Shown here: positions 1 through 11,408 of the stretch, in pieces
Layout: every line of letters starts with the position of its first letter
Numbering within the stretch: position 1 is the stretch's first letter
Origin: Culex pipiens pallens
Taxonomy: Eukaryota; Arthropoda; Insecta; Diptera; Culicidae
NCBI RefSeq assembly: GCF_016801865.2
Contig: NC_068938.1
Span: forward strand, 223,402,663 to 223,466,662
DNA length: 64,000 nt
Reading direction: 5' to 3'
Position numbers and translations under genes: made by a program
The notes under the pieces: generated by a model
Databases searched by the model: none
What the model was told of the DNA's origin: nothing
The model's input: the letters and a program-made list of their open reading frames with translations, nothing else

Positions 1-348
1 TTATTTTTTAGAGTGTAACAATGTTTTACAAAGTTGTAGAGCAGACAATTACAAAAATTTTGATATATAGACATAAGGGGTTTGCTTATAAACATCACGA
101 GTTATCGCGATTTTACGAAAAAAAGTTTTGAAAAAGTTGGTCGTCATCGACCATGGCCATTCATGGTCACCCGCGACACGGACGACGAAACAAAGAGAAA
201 CGCAAAAAGTAACTTTTTCAAAACTTTTTTTCGTAAAATCGCGATAACTCGTGATGTTTATAAGCAAACCCCTTATGTCTGTATATCAAAATTTTTGTAA
301 TTGTCTGCTTTACAACTTTGTAGAACATTGTTACACTCTAAAAAATAA
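1..348. repeat. Foldback (inverted-repeat) element, about 139-bp arms
   Basis: Bases 1-139 and 211-348 are reverse complements with only a few mismatches, separated by a 71-bp loop. Each arm starts with TTATTTTTTAGAGTGTAACA at its outer end and contains a short frame that reads the same peptide on both strands, which is a by-product of the palindrome. The layout fits a non-autonomous foldback element or MITE. The left end coincides with the window edge, so its true boundary and any target-site duplication cannot be seen. No coding capacity is credible. Confidence 0.8.
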
Positions 349-2559
349 CCCTGCAAAGTTAGAAAAAACACGAAATTTTAAAATGAAAAATTTTGTTCTA
401 AATGAAAAAATGACCCTTCTGGGACAATGTAGATTCGAAAAGTACATTAAATTTCCCATAAAATGACATGTTCCAAAAATTTTTACAGTCGAGTAACGGA
501 AAATGGGAGAATTTTTAAAACTTTTTTAGTGTTTTTTTCGATGAAAAATACGTTTATTCGGAATTCTGTGTACGCCATCAAATCGGGCGTCTAATTTTAC
601 ATAAAAGTCCCTTTGACACCAAATTTCTATCTCATCACCGTTTCAGGCTGCAAATTGTTGAAAAACACCTCTTTTTTCGCATGTTCAAAAATGGAAGGGG
701 TCGTACCGCCCCTCCGTCACGAGATATCAAAAAACGGACCTCGGTTTCGTGATCAGGGACAAAAGTTACCCCTTAGGACAAAGTTTCACGCAAATCGAAG
801 AGGGGTCGGGGCAACTTTTACCGATTTCGTGTGAGTTGGTAGAGAATTAATCATTAAAAAAAAGTTTTTTGGTGGACAATCCAATCATTCAGTTTCAGTA
901 CAGGTAAAAATAAATCTTAGCATTTCAAATAATAGCTTATTATAAACATGTGAATTATAAAACAGAATTTTTATTTGATTTTGCGATTTTTTTAAAGTTT
1001 TATTTCACAAAACACTTATTTTTAAAGAATAAGCCTCAAGAGACTAAAAAGCGTATTTAAAGCGGGTGGTGCAACTTTCCAGCATTTATTTTGAAAAGTG
1101 TTGCTATTCGATTCTGTTATTTTTGGTACAGAAAAGTAGGCTTTTTCGTCGTTACAGAATGACAGGAAAAGTAAGTAGTTTCACTACGGAATTGCAAAAA
1201 ATATTTTTTTTAAAGGTTCAATAACAATTACATACAACAGTGAACTAGATTCACGAAACCATAAAACAGTAAACAAGAAATAAACCGAAAGCAACAAACT
1301 CTGAACGATATGATAGTGATTAACAAAAGGCTCATTTGAATAGAGTAACCTGCAGTTATTTGTTTGCACCCATCGTGATTTCCCCGAGCCAAATCCATCT
1401 CGCCAATCCCACTCGATATTATCTCATTCAATCCACAATTCCCAGATCGTCTTTCATAATACTCTCCGCATCTCCCCACCGCCACCACCCCTACATTCCG
1501 GAGCAGCTCAGGCGGCAACCAAATCGGTAATCAAATTAATTGGCTTCCCTTTTGTGCAACCAATTACCTCATCTATCTTGCCATAAAAGAAAATGCTTTC
1601 CCTTCAAAAAGCCATGATTTATCCTCCAGACATTCCCACATCTAATCCATTGGAAGAGAGTAGACAGAAAAGTGAAGAAAAAGTAAAAAGATTTCGCCGG
1701 ATCCAAGAAGGCATCGACGACGCCGCGACCGCGGTAACCAGAAGTACCATTTATTGTGTTATAAGTCATCGCCTATTGCGTAATAGACTTCCACCCACCG
1801 ACCCCATCCACGACTTTTGGTTCATAACGATCGTGACTGAAATTTCCTATGCTCCTAAAAAAAACTTGAAATTTAATCTTCCGCTGTTTTTGGCCTCTTC
1901 CTTTCTAAGCTCTCTTCTCGTCGTCACCATCACCAGCCATCAGCACAGCCTACTAAGTCAATGAAGCTTTGCATTTTTACAAGGCACCGGATCGGGTCTT
2001 CTTCAGAAGAACCACCAACAGTAAATCGCTTCCCACAAACGCGACCATAAGCCAATGAAAGCCATATTGAGTGGGAAAAGTAAATATTGAAAAATGAACG
2101 TCGTGAATGAAAAAACCGCGGGGAAATTTCTCAAGTATTTCTTCGCTGCGGTTCATCAGCCAAGTGACGTCAGCGAAAGAATGCGAAATCACTTTCACTC
2201 TTAAATCAAGCCCACTTAAAACATCGTGAAGAAGCGACACCACTCGCTAACAAAACCATTAATTAAATGCAATGTTTCATCTGCCACGAGCTGTGGCCCA
2301 CAAGGCTCTTCCGGAAAACGGTAACCCTCTAGTGGCCACGTGTTTATTGAAGGATTTTTTTCGTGTTTTGGGTGTTATTTTGAGCAACTTTTGTCATGCG
2401 AAAACTTCACCTTCTATGGATTTAGTTATTTCTTTAAAAAAATTATTGAAGTTTTTTTGATATTTTTTTCTTTACCTGTCAGTATCAGTATTTCCTGATT
2501 TTCAAGTTTGTATTTTAACATTGGAATGAAATTTTGTCATTTTTCAAAAGAAATCATTT
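349..2559. other. Non-coding stretch, no gene recognised
   Basis: AT-rich DNA up to about 1330, then a GC-richer block at 1330-2300. Bases about 600-850 (ATAAAAGTCC to GTGAGTTGGT) have the look of an interspersed repeat, but no second copy lies in this window to prove it. Open frames of 123 codons (1593-1964, plus) and 88 codons (1977-2243, minus, GTG start) show no domain or signal peptide and are treated as chance. The dispersed GCCTACT motif occurs at 1135 (reverse) and 1948. Confidence 0.5.
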
Positions 2560-2705
2560 TGCATCATTAGTTTTTCCATACAAGTCCCTTATTTTAATCA
2601 AAAAGGGGTACGTAAATGTATGAAAATCTGTATCTTGAGATAGGATTTTTTGATCGATTTGGTGTACTGAGCAAAGCTATTGATTATAATTAGGACTATT
2701 TAGAA
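2560..2705 (+). repeat. Diverged dispersed repeat, copy 1 of 5
   Basis: This stretch carries, in order, AAATCATTTTGCATC, TTTTTCCATACA, AAATCTGTATCTTGA, TTTGATCGATTTGGTGT and a stretch ending in TTAGGACTATT. The same order of words recurs, strongly diverged, at 40430-40545 and 48918-49063 on the plus strand and at 42228-42325 and 53890-53990 on the minus strand. The best-preserved core reads GGTGTCTTCGGCAAAGTT. It is an old interspersed family without coding capacity; its class cannot be told from these fragments. Confidence 0.6.
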
Positions 2706-3010
2706 AGGCTGTTGAAATTGTTTTAATTTTATGTTCTTCGACTCTGACCACAGTCAAGGGTGGGCAAAACAATGAAATATCTAATTATTGACGAAAACAA
2801 TATTTTTTCCAGGATTAAAATATATATATATTTTTAAACAAGCCCAAACATGCTAAATTTGATTGTAAATGAAGGAAAATGCATTTTAATTAGATTCAGT
2901 CGCCTAGACTTTAATTTCCATAAAAAAATGAAACTTGGACATATTTTGAAGGGGTCGATACAAGCTTTGAAAAATATAGCAACGGCCTTACATTTATAAA
3001 AACGTTACTT

Positions 3011-3768
3011 AATCCACCTTTAGGTGGTTGGTGCCTTCCTCACATTCATAAAGTAAAGACACTACACATCCTCAAAAAAGTGTATAAATAACACTTATTT
3101 TTTATCAAATTATCTGAGATCCGGTGAAAAGTGTATCAAAATCACTAAAGTACTTATAACTTTTGATAGGGTTGTCAGATCTTCAATCTTTTGGGCTTGT
3201 TGGAAAGGTCTTTTGATTACCTATCCAACGATGAGTCGCATGATAGATCAGGACAGCTTTTTTATCAAAATATTTGAGATCCGGCTTTAAAAAAGTCTAT
3301 AAATAAAACTTAAGTGCTCATAACTTTTGATTGGATTGTCAGATCTTCAATCTTTTTAAAGCGTTAGAAAGGTCTTTCAAATACCTTTCTAATAATATAT
3401 AGCATGACGAGTTTTCTTACAAAAACCACCCTTTTTACAATCTTCCGAAGTTTAGCTAAAATCGTTTTTTAGTATAACTTTTGAAGTACTTTTCTAAACT
3501 TCATAATATTAACTAGGGTCTTGTGGGACCCCAAGACGGATCGAATGAGACCAAAACGGTTTAAATCGGTTCAGCCAGTCCGGAGATAATCGAGTGCTTG
3601 TTTTTCGATGCACGGACTCACATCCATCCACACGCACAGACATTTGTTCAGAATTTGATTCTGAGTCGATAGGTATACGTGAAGGTGAGTCTACGAGGTC
3701 AAATAAAGAAGTTCATTTTTCGAGTGATTTTAAAGCCTTTCCTCATTGAGGTGAGGAAGGCAAAAATG
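3011..3768. repeat. Interspersed repeat with short terminal inverted repeats
   Basis: The element begins near ACCTTTAGGTGGTTGGTG and carries GCCTTCCTCAC at 3033-3043; the reverse complement GTGAGGAAGGC lies at 3751-3761 near the right end. Between them is AT-rich non-coding sequence with a GC-richer part at 3510-3700. The paired ends suggest a non-autonomous DNA transposon or MITE-like family, though the inverted match is short. No TSD was identified, and no ORF longer than 60 codons inside looks real. Confidence 0.55.
3098..3411 (+). repeat. Internal direct duplication, about 160-bp units
   Basis: Unit 1 (3098-3257) and unit 2 (3258-3411) both run TTTTTTATCAAA, TGAGATCCGG, CATAACTTTTGAT or its variant, TTGTCAGATCTTCAATCTTT, GGAAAGGTCTTT or its variant, and end at a GCATGA word. 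They abut head to tail inside the interspersed repeat at 3011-3768, so the duplication is part of that element or of this copy. Divergence is clear, so it is not recent. Confidence 0.7.
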
Positions 3769-3891
3769 CCCATTTATTTATTTATCTATTTTTTTTCCTC
3801 TAAAAGAAGTATTCCTGAAATACGTATATTTTTAACCTTCGATTTTTATAATGTTTTATGAGACTCAAATAGACATCTTTTGGACAATAGT

Positions 3892-4300
3892 GCAAAATCT
3901 GGTTGAAGTTTTAAAAAAATAGATTTTTGAAAAGTATTGAAAATGCGCTATAAACATTTCAAAAATATATTTTATGAGCTGAATCAAATTTGCAATCGAA
4001 AAGAACAATAACAAATTGTTGAAAAGGGCACTGTTAAATCAGTTTTAGGTCATAATCAGTGATTTTTTTTTGTCATGAAGGCTAGATTTCCGAAACGCGT
4101 ATTTATTTTTATTATCGATTTGCATGATGCAGCAAAATCTGGTTGAAGTTTAAAAAAAAGTAATTTTAGAAAAATATCGAAAATGTGCTAAAAAATATAT
4201 TTTTATGAGCTTAATTAAATTTGCCAAGTTTCTCAAATTTTTGACAAAGTGCACCTTTGACTTCAAAGTCACTTTTAGGTTATAATGGCTGGAAAGATAA
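3892..4300 (+). repeat. Diverged tandem duplication, 240-bp period
   Basis: The word GCAAAATCTGGTTGAAGTTT starts at 3892 and again at 4132, and the following 160 bases stay alignable: AAAAATATATTTT, ATGAGCT, AAATTTGC, then TTTTAGGT and ATAATnnnTG. The second unit is slightly shorter. The sequence is AT-rich and non-coding. Confidence 0.65.
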
Positions 4301-7300
4301 CTTTTTGAGTCCCAAAAAAAAATAAACATATTTATTTTGGGAATCCAACTTTAAATAAACAAAATGTAAAATAAATAAATGGGTAGTATATTTTTGAGTG
4401 TAGTTGTAACAATAAAATACTTAAAGAGTTTTGATAGAATCATTAATCTATTAAAAAGTCGAAAGAACTAAGTTTTCAATCAATAGTTTAATTTACGCAG
4501 CTGAGTTGTAGAGGGTTAACAAACTATGATAGCAAAAAAATCACCAAAAATTAATCACATCAAAGAATTACACACTAAATTGCAATCACGTAACCGATTC
4601 AACGGCCGGCAGCAGCGGCTTCAAGCCTACTGCGGCGCACAATTTCACGCGGTCTCAAGACAAGCCTGTCGGGGCGGGGATGATTAACCGCTGTCGATGT
4701 CGGCAAAAAGAGAGAGAGAAAAATTCACACCACCAAGTCAATTAATCAATTAATCGGCAGTTTTCGATCACCGTCGACAAGAAATGGCAGAAAAACATTG
4801 GAAATTGCAACCCGACCGCAATTATACATATGAATCAATGCTGAACTTGACCGCGAAAAGAACTGTAATAAAATAAACATTGAGAGGAAATTGAGAAGGT
4901 TTGCTTACGTGGCGCATGGGAAAACTTAAAAATTTCATGAATCGTAAATAAGCGTGTAAATATGCAGCGAGCGTGTCCTTGCTGAAGGAACGAAAAATCA
5001 ACGGTCACTTTGTTAGTAAACACACACATTTTAAGACTCTTCTTTGTGCTGGCGCGGAATCACTACAACAAGGCATCGTCATGGCTTGCTGCGGCAGATT
5101 TAAGAAGCAATATCCGCTCTTTTATTAACCAACGTCACTCAACTTTGATGATCAACACTGCTCCGATGCCGGTAATAATATAGCACTTGGGAAGATTGGG
5201 ACCGGGGGTGTGTCCACAGATTGCGTCACAATTATCTTTTGAAGTGTAAATTACACCGAAGATTGATAAACTGAAATGAGGAAGATTGAATTTGACGTGA
5301 CGCTTTTTGTGGCAATCCCCTCGCTTCAAGGAGGAAGCACCGGACAATCTTTCACAGCATCTTAAGCGAGTCTCATCGGTTGTCATCAATGTGGTGGAAA
5401 GCCCTGGGCTGGCGGTGAACGGATGGACATTGTCGTGAGTGATTGATTGGACGTGCAATGTCGTAAAAAAGTTCGTGAAGATGCTTGAAGGTTGCGCCTT
5501 AAGAAGTTTAATTACTATGTGTTGGGCTTGTCAAGATTTCGTCTGTTAAACGTTGTCAGGTTTGACTTTTTGAAGAAAAATTGCGCCATGATATGAATTC
5601 AGAACTCACAACTACAATCTGTAAAAGAATTACAAAGTAACTGCTAATTCCAACAAGGCCTCGTCAGTGCTGTCAACGCACCACCGGAAGCCATTCCGAG
5701 AACTTTTCCAAGTGCTTCAATGAACAGACATGACATTCTTTCGGTTCACGCGAACCACTTCCAAAGTCATTGCGGTTTTCCGCAGCCAATGATGACACTA
5801 GCCGCAGGTTACCGGGAAGCCACGACAAGAACCCCGTAAAGGCAGCGGCGGTGGCGGCTAATTACACCAGACACGAACCATGAAAATTTAATTATTTATT
5901 TATTCAACAGAATGCACACTTAACAAAATAACACCGACTGGTCGGTTGGCCGACGGTGTCGACAATGTTTTTACGATGAGCCACATCTGGCGCTAAAGGG
6001 CAGTCTCGTGACCTTTGGTTGGCGTGCCATACCCTGCCGAGATGTGCTCATAGTAGGCCGCCCTAATCGCCCTGCTAAACGGCCAAAGACTTGGTAGGCC
6101 ATGACCACGAAAGGGAGAGGAGGTACACGAGTGAAGATGTTTTATTTCACACTAGCGCTCCTTCCCCTCCTTCAGTTCAGTCTGGGTTACAAGTAACTTT
6201 ACGACTACCGATTTCCATGGCCTGCTACAGCTGCGGTTAGAGTCCAACATAACTAATGAGGGCTACACGAGACGCGTGTAACTACTGCATTCCTACCGGC
6301 ACTTTGACTGGCACGAAGCAAGGCACTCTTGGATCGTATTGCTACATAAGTACGACTGGGGATGTAAACATCAACATTAGTCTGGGAGTTTGCGTTTCGA
6401 ACTCAATAAAGCTCAAATCCAAACACTCTGAAGACACACGCGCCGCGGAAGGGCCTCATTTTCACTTTCGATGACGGCTTGCGGGCCGGTTGGACCTTCC
6501 GGTTCACGAAAACATAAAACGAGCTCATTTTTGGTCAGAGACAACCCAAATTGGTGGTTTGATTGGTCGATGAGATTATAACGAGAGCCGCACCGGAATA
6601 TCTTTTTGATTGGTTCGATTTTGGACCACTAAAATTGAGTTATAAACGTGTTGGACAACCAAAGTGTATCAGACGAGAGAAAGGGCCAGTTTTCGTAGAA
6701 TGTCAAGGCTAACTCAATTCACATCAGCTTAGATGTTTTTTTTAGAAATCTTTCAATAGAACGCATTAATGTACTGCGATTAACCTCCACATATAAACCA
6801 TCGAACCGCTTGACAGATAAGATCGCGCTAATTACAAAATCAACTCATCAACTGAGAAAAGAGGTGATGATGGAACGATTTCGCTTTCAAGCTTCACTGC
6901 ACTAATGCATAAACCGTTCATAAAACATGCAACAGCTAAGCGCCACATAAAAAATAAACATTACCATTTTGCAACTTGAGGTGGCATACCTTCTTGACAT
7001 TGAAAAGCCCCGACTTAGTCACCACCGCCAGCTACGATGCCCAAGTGACCATGACGGAGAGCGCCACCACTGGCGACGTTGCACTCGAAACAGATCCCGA
7101 GCAAAAGTGAAAAGAAAACATACACGCTAAACTAGCTAGTATTTGCTTGCACTTTTTTTCTGCTTCCTCCTGTCATGTGCAACACTCTGCTGGCGGTGTC
7201 CGAATCCAACACGCGAAGAGGTTATTCACCGGCCAACTTTGATCGATGACGTGATAGGACTTGAAAACTGACGGACTGCACTGAATTCCGGTTTAGTAAA

Positions 7301-7899
7301 TCAAACGGTAACCGGGCGGAAACTTTCAATTTGGAACTAATCGATACTAATTGGTTATCGGAGCTGGAAGCAGTAAAGGTTTAACACACTTCAAAAATGA
7401 ATGAACTGCTGAACACAGCAAACAGATTCCAAAAGTAAGCCTTCTAGAAAACAAATTCGAGTCGATTACCATGACATTTGCGGAAAACTCAAAGCAGTTG
7501 ATGCTCGTAAAAAAACGTGAAACATCATTTCTGCAGGCAACAGACACACCAAGCATCCGAATCTTTGCAAACAATGCTTGTCTAGGTGTATCGTAGACTG
7601 ACACCACCACCGGAATGACCTTTACTGGGATCAGCTCAGCCTTGCTTGCTGCCACCAGCACAGATTCTTAGTAGGTGAGGACCTGCGCCGTAGCTAAGGG
7701 TTGGCGTAGTAGGCCACTGCTAAGGGCACCAAAATCCACCAAGAAATAACTTTTCATAACTACACATTTAATTAAAATCACTAAAGTTTTGTTAATTGTA
7801 GTGGGAATATATTTTTCTTCAAATCTTTTATTAATTAATTTTGTTAAGTTTCCTTCCTCGGCCATCTTTGAAAAAATATTATCGAAAAAATACAAAAAT
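4301..7899. other. Single-copy non-coding block, no gene recognised
   Basis: From about 4560 the base composition is more balanced and no internal repeats are visible. The longest frames are 107 codons (5135-5458, minus), 104 codons (7347-7661, minus, GTG start) and 72 codons (6256-6474, plus). None shows a recognisable domain, and their residue make-up looks arbitrary. The dispersed motif occurs at 4625, 6052, 6220 and 7708. An undetected regulatory or long non-coding RNA function cannot be excluded. Confidence 0.45.
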
Positions 7900-8879
7900 T
7901 AGTTCGAATAATCTTTTTGGGCTCTACGTTTAATAATATTCGAAAAAGAAGTAATGAAATTATGAAAAATGAGGCAAAATCCAGTTTAGTTCAAAACATA
8001 CGAATATCTTGTAATTATTGATTTGATTTTCAGGTCAATAGATGAAACATTCTCATATTTTTTAAAACAAATATTTTAAAAAAGAAATCGCGACTAACAT
8101 TTGGAAACTACTACTATCTTGAAATTGTTTAACGCGCTGAGATTTCCAAAAACGTGTTCACGTGATTTGTGGATTGTTCCTTTTTTGAAAAAAATATTTC
8201 TTTTGCCCCCTGATTTTTCAGTCCGTTATTAAAGGGGGAAGGGGGCCAACATTGTCAAAAAATATTTAAAGCGGCCTTAATTAAAAAAAAATGTTTTTTT
8301 GTAAGGTCCTATAAAACAATGTAAACATTGAGTGTATCCCGCTTACTCCGATGGACACTGACATAAGGTGTGAGGAAGATACAATCATTGTTTACAATAG
8401 AGGAGAAAATCGTGACGTCAGAAATGAGCTCAAATCACTCAAAGTTCATTTTGTGAGTGACTTTAACATTTTGACCTATAGTTTGACAGCTACATTGTCC
8501 CTCGTTTTCTGTGAGAGAGAAAGGGAGGCAAATACTTTATGAAAATCATACCTGTCAAAATTCCTAGCCTCAAAATTTTGTCGCGAGTTGCTTTTCTCCT
8601 CTATAGGACATTATAATAAAAGGCAAGAAAAATACATTGTGAAATACTATCAGTTTTTTATAAGTTTTATTTTTCAGTATAAATCGTTATTTTTCAACCA
8701 AAAATTTCATTTTTTTATTTAAGATATTTTTGCTACGTACAATTAATTCAAAATTCAAAAAAACTAGGATTATTTTAAAATTACGATATGAGTTCTATAT
8801 GGAAAATTTTCGAATTTGAGAATTTGTATTTGTTCTCAAAACCAAAAATATATGAGTGCCATATTGTAACTTCACCAAT
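7900..8879. other. AT-rich non-coding stretch with a small inverted repeat
   Basis: Low-GC sequence without credible ORFs. The 13-mer TTTTCTCCTCTAT at 8592-8604 is the inverse of AATAGAGGAGAAAA at 8396-8409, enclosing about 180 bp; this could be a small MITE, but the match is short and no target duplication is seen. Confidence 0.35.
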
Positions 8880-10889
8880 GGCGCCATGAACCCTACGCTC
8901 GCCTCTGACGACGAGGTTCCGGTAGAAGGCGGTAAATCACCATTGTTTTGCACTGTTGGGACGTGAAACGCTTGCTATCAACACGATCCGGTTCATCAGT
9001 TCATGGTCGGCAAGCGGTTTGGTGACTTCTGGGACGGAAATGGAAAGGCTTTGAAGATGGTACTTACGTAACAGTTTGGGTAGATTAATGAGTTGGTGTT
9101 TTACCTGCAAAAGACGGAGAGAGGAAATATTAGAGCTCAATTATGGGCGAAAAAGTAAACAATATTATCTGGAGTAATCCACAGTAGCGAGTTGCTAATG
9201 GGAGCCTATCAGATTTCCTGTTAGATAAAAGTGTCTGCACGAAATTCAAAACTCGTGAACTCATTGCGCAACCTTCTAATTAGTGCAAGGCATTCCAATC
9301 CCTTGTTTTCCACACACATTCTACATAACAAAATACATATTCACATCAAACCAAGCAGCCGGTCCATCGGCTTGGTGAGAGGCTCGTAACGTAAACCTAT
9401 ACTCTCTACTCCACACCGCATGCTGTGATGCGATCATCTCTTCGGATTCCTATGAGCTCTGACTCCCGCGTTCACATGTGCTGGTGGTACCTACATCTAA
9501 GCAGGCTGCTTCATCTTCTACAGCAGCAAACCCAAAGTTAAAGTTATCTCATCTCTTTGAATTTGCTTCCTCCTCTCGTCGAGAGCCTACTGCGATGAGT
9601 GTGTTATGACTAGCACTTTAACACGCTATTTTGCACGTGAGACTCCAAGCCCCCTAATCACGAACAAAAGCCGAAGAGACTAAGAAGACGATAAAGATCA
9701 GGGCTGTTACTGCTGTGACGAATCGCACGAAGGTCTTCCTTTAATGGCTGTGACCAGCACGGACGGAGGGAGATGCACTCGGATAGTGACTGACCACCCG
9801 CCGCCAGCCAGGCCATAAACGACGAAGACGCCAAACTATAGAGAGAGTCTGCAAAGCTCACTTTGATGAGATGACGCTCTGTGTCGTAATCACCCCAAAT
9901 TGCCAAACATCGCACCCAATCGTCGTCTTCTCCTCCATCCCAGAAGGCCTTGATGAGGCGCGCTCGTCTGCCAAATGGGCAAGATTAGAAAGTTGTCGTC
10001 GGCTGCTTCGACTTTTATTTATTTTAGTGCGAAAATACAGCCATAGAGCTCCCCCCGAACTGAAGAAGCGGAAATCGATTAATTAGGATCGGTCGTTTAT
10101 GGCTGCACGCCGACGACGACCGAGGAAGATGGCACCCAGGGCGGCCATCACTTTCGCCGTGGAAGAGTTCGTTAAAACGCCACTAAAAACGCTATGGCAA
10201 CAGGTTGTAATGGCGTGTGGCGTCAATTCAATGTTTTCCCCGTTTTTGCGCGCGTTTCGGCATTTATGGAAGGCGAGTGGTGAAGGTGGATGTTTTTTTT
10301 TTTCTCGCGAAAAAAGTCAAAGCTTGCTTTTTTACCGCGCTTATTAGCATTGATGATCCGATAGGACACATTTGAATGTATCAACCTTTTAGGAGGCGAT
10401 GACAGTCACCAAAAGTGAATGGATATATGGAGATGTCTCCTGCGCGATGATGGCACGTGTGAGTGTGTAAGCGGGATGTTTATGCACCGACTGGAATGAT
10501 GTCAGAGGTGAAATCTGATTTACGTAAGTTATAAATGTGGTATGTGGATTATGCAACTGGCAAGTCGTTAAAACTCTGGGGATATCAAATTTCCTAAAGT
10601 TTAATGAGTTGCAAAAAGTAACGTTTTGCCACCAGCCATACAAACTGGAAGTTCAGTCCAAATTTAATACAATAAATAAAAATAAAAATAAACTCTTCAA
10701 AACAAAAAATGCAAACAGAATCGGGTGAAAGGATTCTGATTCCCGCGAAAGCCTTTCAATTTTGTGTTCAAAGTGAAAGGCATTCTGGAGAGACGCAACA
10801 CCTCTCACTTCTTTTCGCTTGGTAACGAAACAAAAAAATGTGGTCAACAGGTTTTTGTTCTTCTGAAATACATTTTCCATTTAGAGTTC
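8880..10889. other. Single-copy non-coding block
   Basis: Mixed-composition DNA without internal repeats. Apart from the candidate short exon at 9068-9104 (listed separately), no feature is supported. Frames of 85 codons (9658-9915, minus), 71 codons (9871-10086, plus) and 82 codons (10099-10347, plus) overlap on opposite strands or lack any recognisable feature. The dispersed motif occurs at 9500 (reverse) and 9585. Confidence 0.45.
9068..9104 (-). other. Candidate 37-nt exon (splice-site bounded)
   Basis: Read on the minus strand, a pyrimidine run (TTTCCTCTCTCCGTC) leads to TTTTGCAG followed directly by GTAAAACACC, and 37 nt later comes TTAC followed by GTAAGTACC. The acceptor is near ideal and the donor matches the GTAAGT consensus. 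The segment is not a multiple of three, so it could be a UTR exon, an alternative exon, or a recursive-splice exon, since the acceptor is followed at once by GTA. No flanking coding exon could be linked to it. Evidence is splice-signal quality alone. Confidence 0.3.
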
Positions 10890-11302
10890 AAAAAAATCAA
10901 ATCAAATTATTCGCTCTACAGCATTGCCTTGGCGTTCTCGATTGCGAGATTCCTACTCGAAGCTAGGTGTCCGAAGGATTGGTTGTTGAGGCAACTGCAA
11001 ACCTCTTTTTACACCTTAGCTTCCATCCACCCCGGGATTCGAACTGATGACCTTTGGATTGTTAGTCCAACTGCCTACCAGCGACTCCACCGAGGCAGGA
11101 CCCAGGGAGACGACTCCTACACCTGGATTGAGCTAACGACCTAACCCTCTAGGTTAGACCGGGGCCAACATTTACTTCCCCATCCGACGGAAAGCGTGGT
11201 CAGACAAATCTCGTCTCGAAAAATGCCACCGGGACCGTCTGGGATCGAACCCAAGCCGACTGGGTGAGAGGCAACCACGCTTACCCCTACACCACGGTTC
11301 CC
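10890..11302 (-). mobile_element. SINE with two tandem tRNA-like modules
   Basis: On the minus strand the element starts at 11302 with a 72-nt tRNA-like head (11302-11231): near-complementary acceptor ends GGGAACCG and CGGTCCC, an A-box-like TGGTGTAGGGG, an anticodon-loop region with CTC as in tRNA-Glu, and a B box GGGTTCGATCC. After a spacer of about 130 nt a second tRNA-like module follows (about 11098-11023), with A-box-like GTGGAGTCGCTGGTAGG and B box AGTTCGAATCC. The 3' end is TTTGATTTGATTTTTTT near 10890. Two tRNA-derived units in one SINE recall the Twin SINEs described from Culex pipiens, which were proposed to come from a dimeric tRNA precursor; the spacer here is longer than I recall for Twin, so identity is not claimed. 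No clear target-site duplication was found. Confidence 0.7.
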
Positions 11303-11330
11303 GGCGTTCATTGCCATTTAATGAAACTGC

Positions 11331-11408
11331 ATAACGGTATTGTTGAACACGTTTATTTCAGTCATTTCTATAACGGTATTGTTGAACACGTTTATTTCAG
11401 TCATTTCT
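11331..11408 (+). repeat. 39-bp perfect tandem duplication (two copies)
   Basis: The 39-mer beginning ATAACGGTATTGTTGAACAC and ending GTCATTTCT is present at 11331-11369 and again at 11370-11408 without mismatch. It lies 28 bp beyond the 5' end of the SINE. The perfect identity indicates a recent duplication. Confidence 0.9.

Noticed and set aside
1132..1170. A plus-strand 39-nt exon between TTTTTGGTACAG and GTAAGTAG
   Set aside because: The pyrimidine tract is weak and GTAAGT words are expected tens of times in this window; it overlaps a copy of the dispersed motif, but no second evidence exists.
11231..11302. A functional tRNA-Glu gene on the minus strand
   Set aside because: The acceptor stem has an extra base and the T stem a mismatch, and the module is fused to a second tRNA-like unit and a SINE tail.
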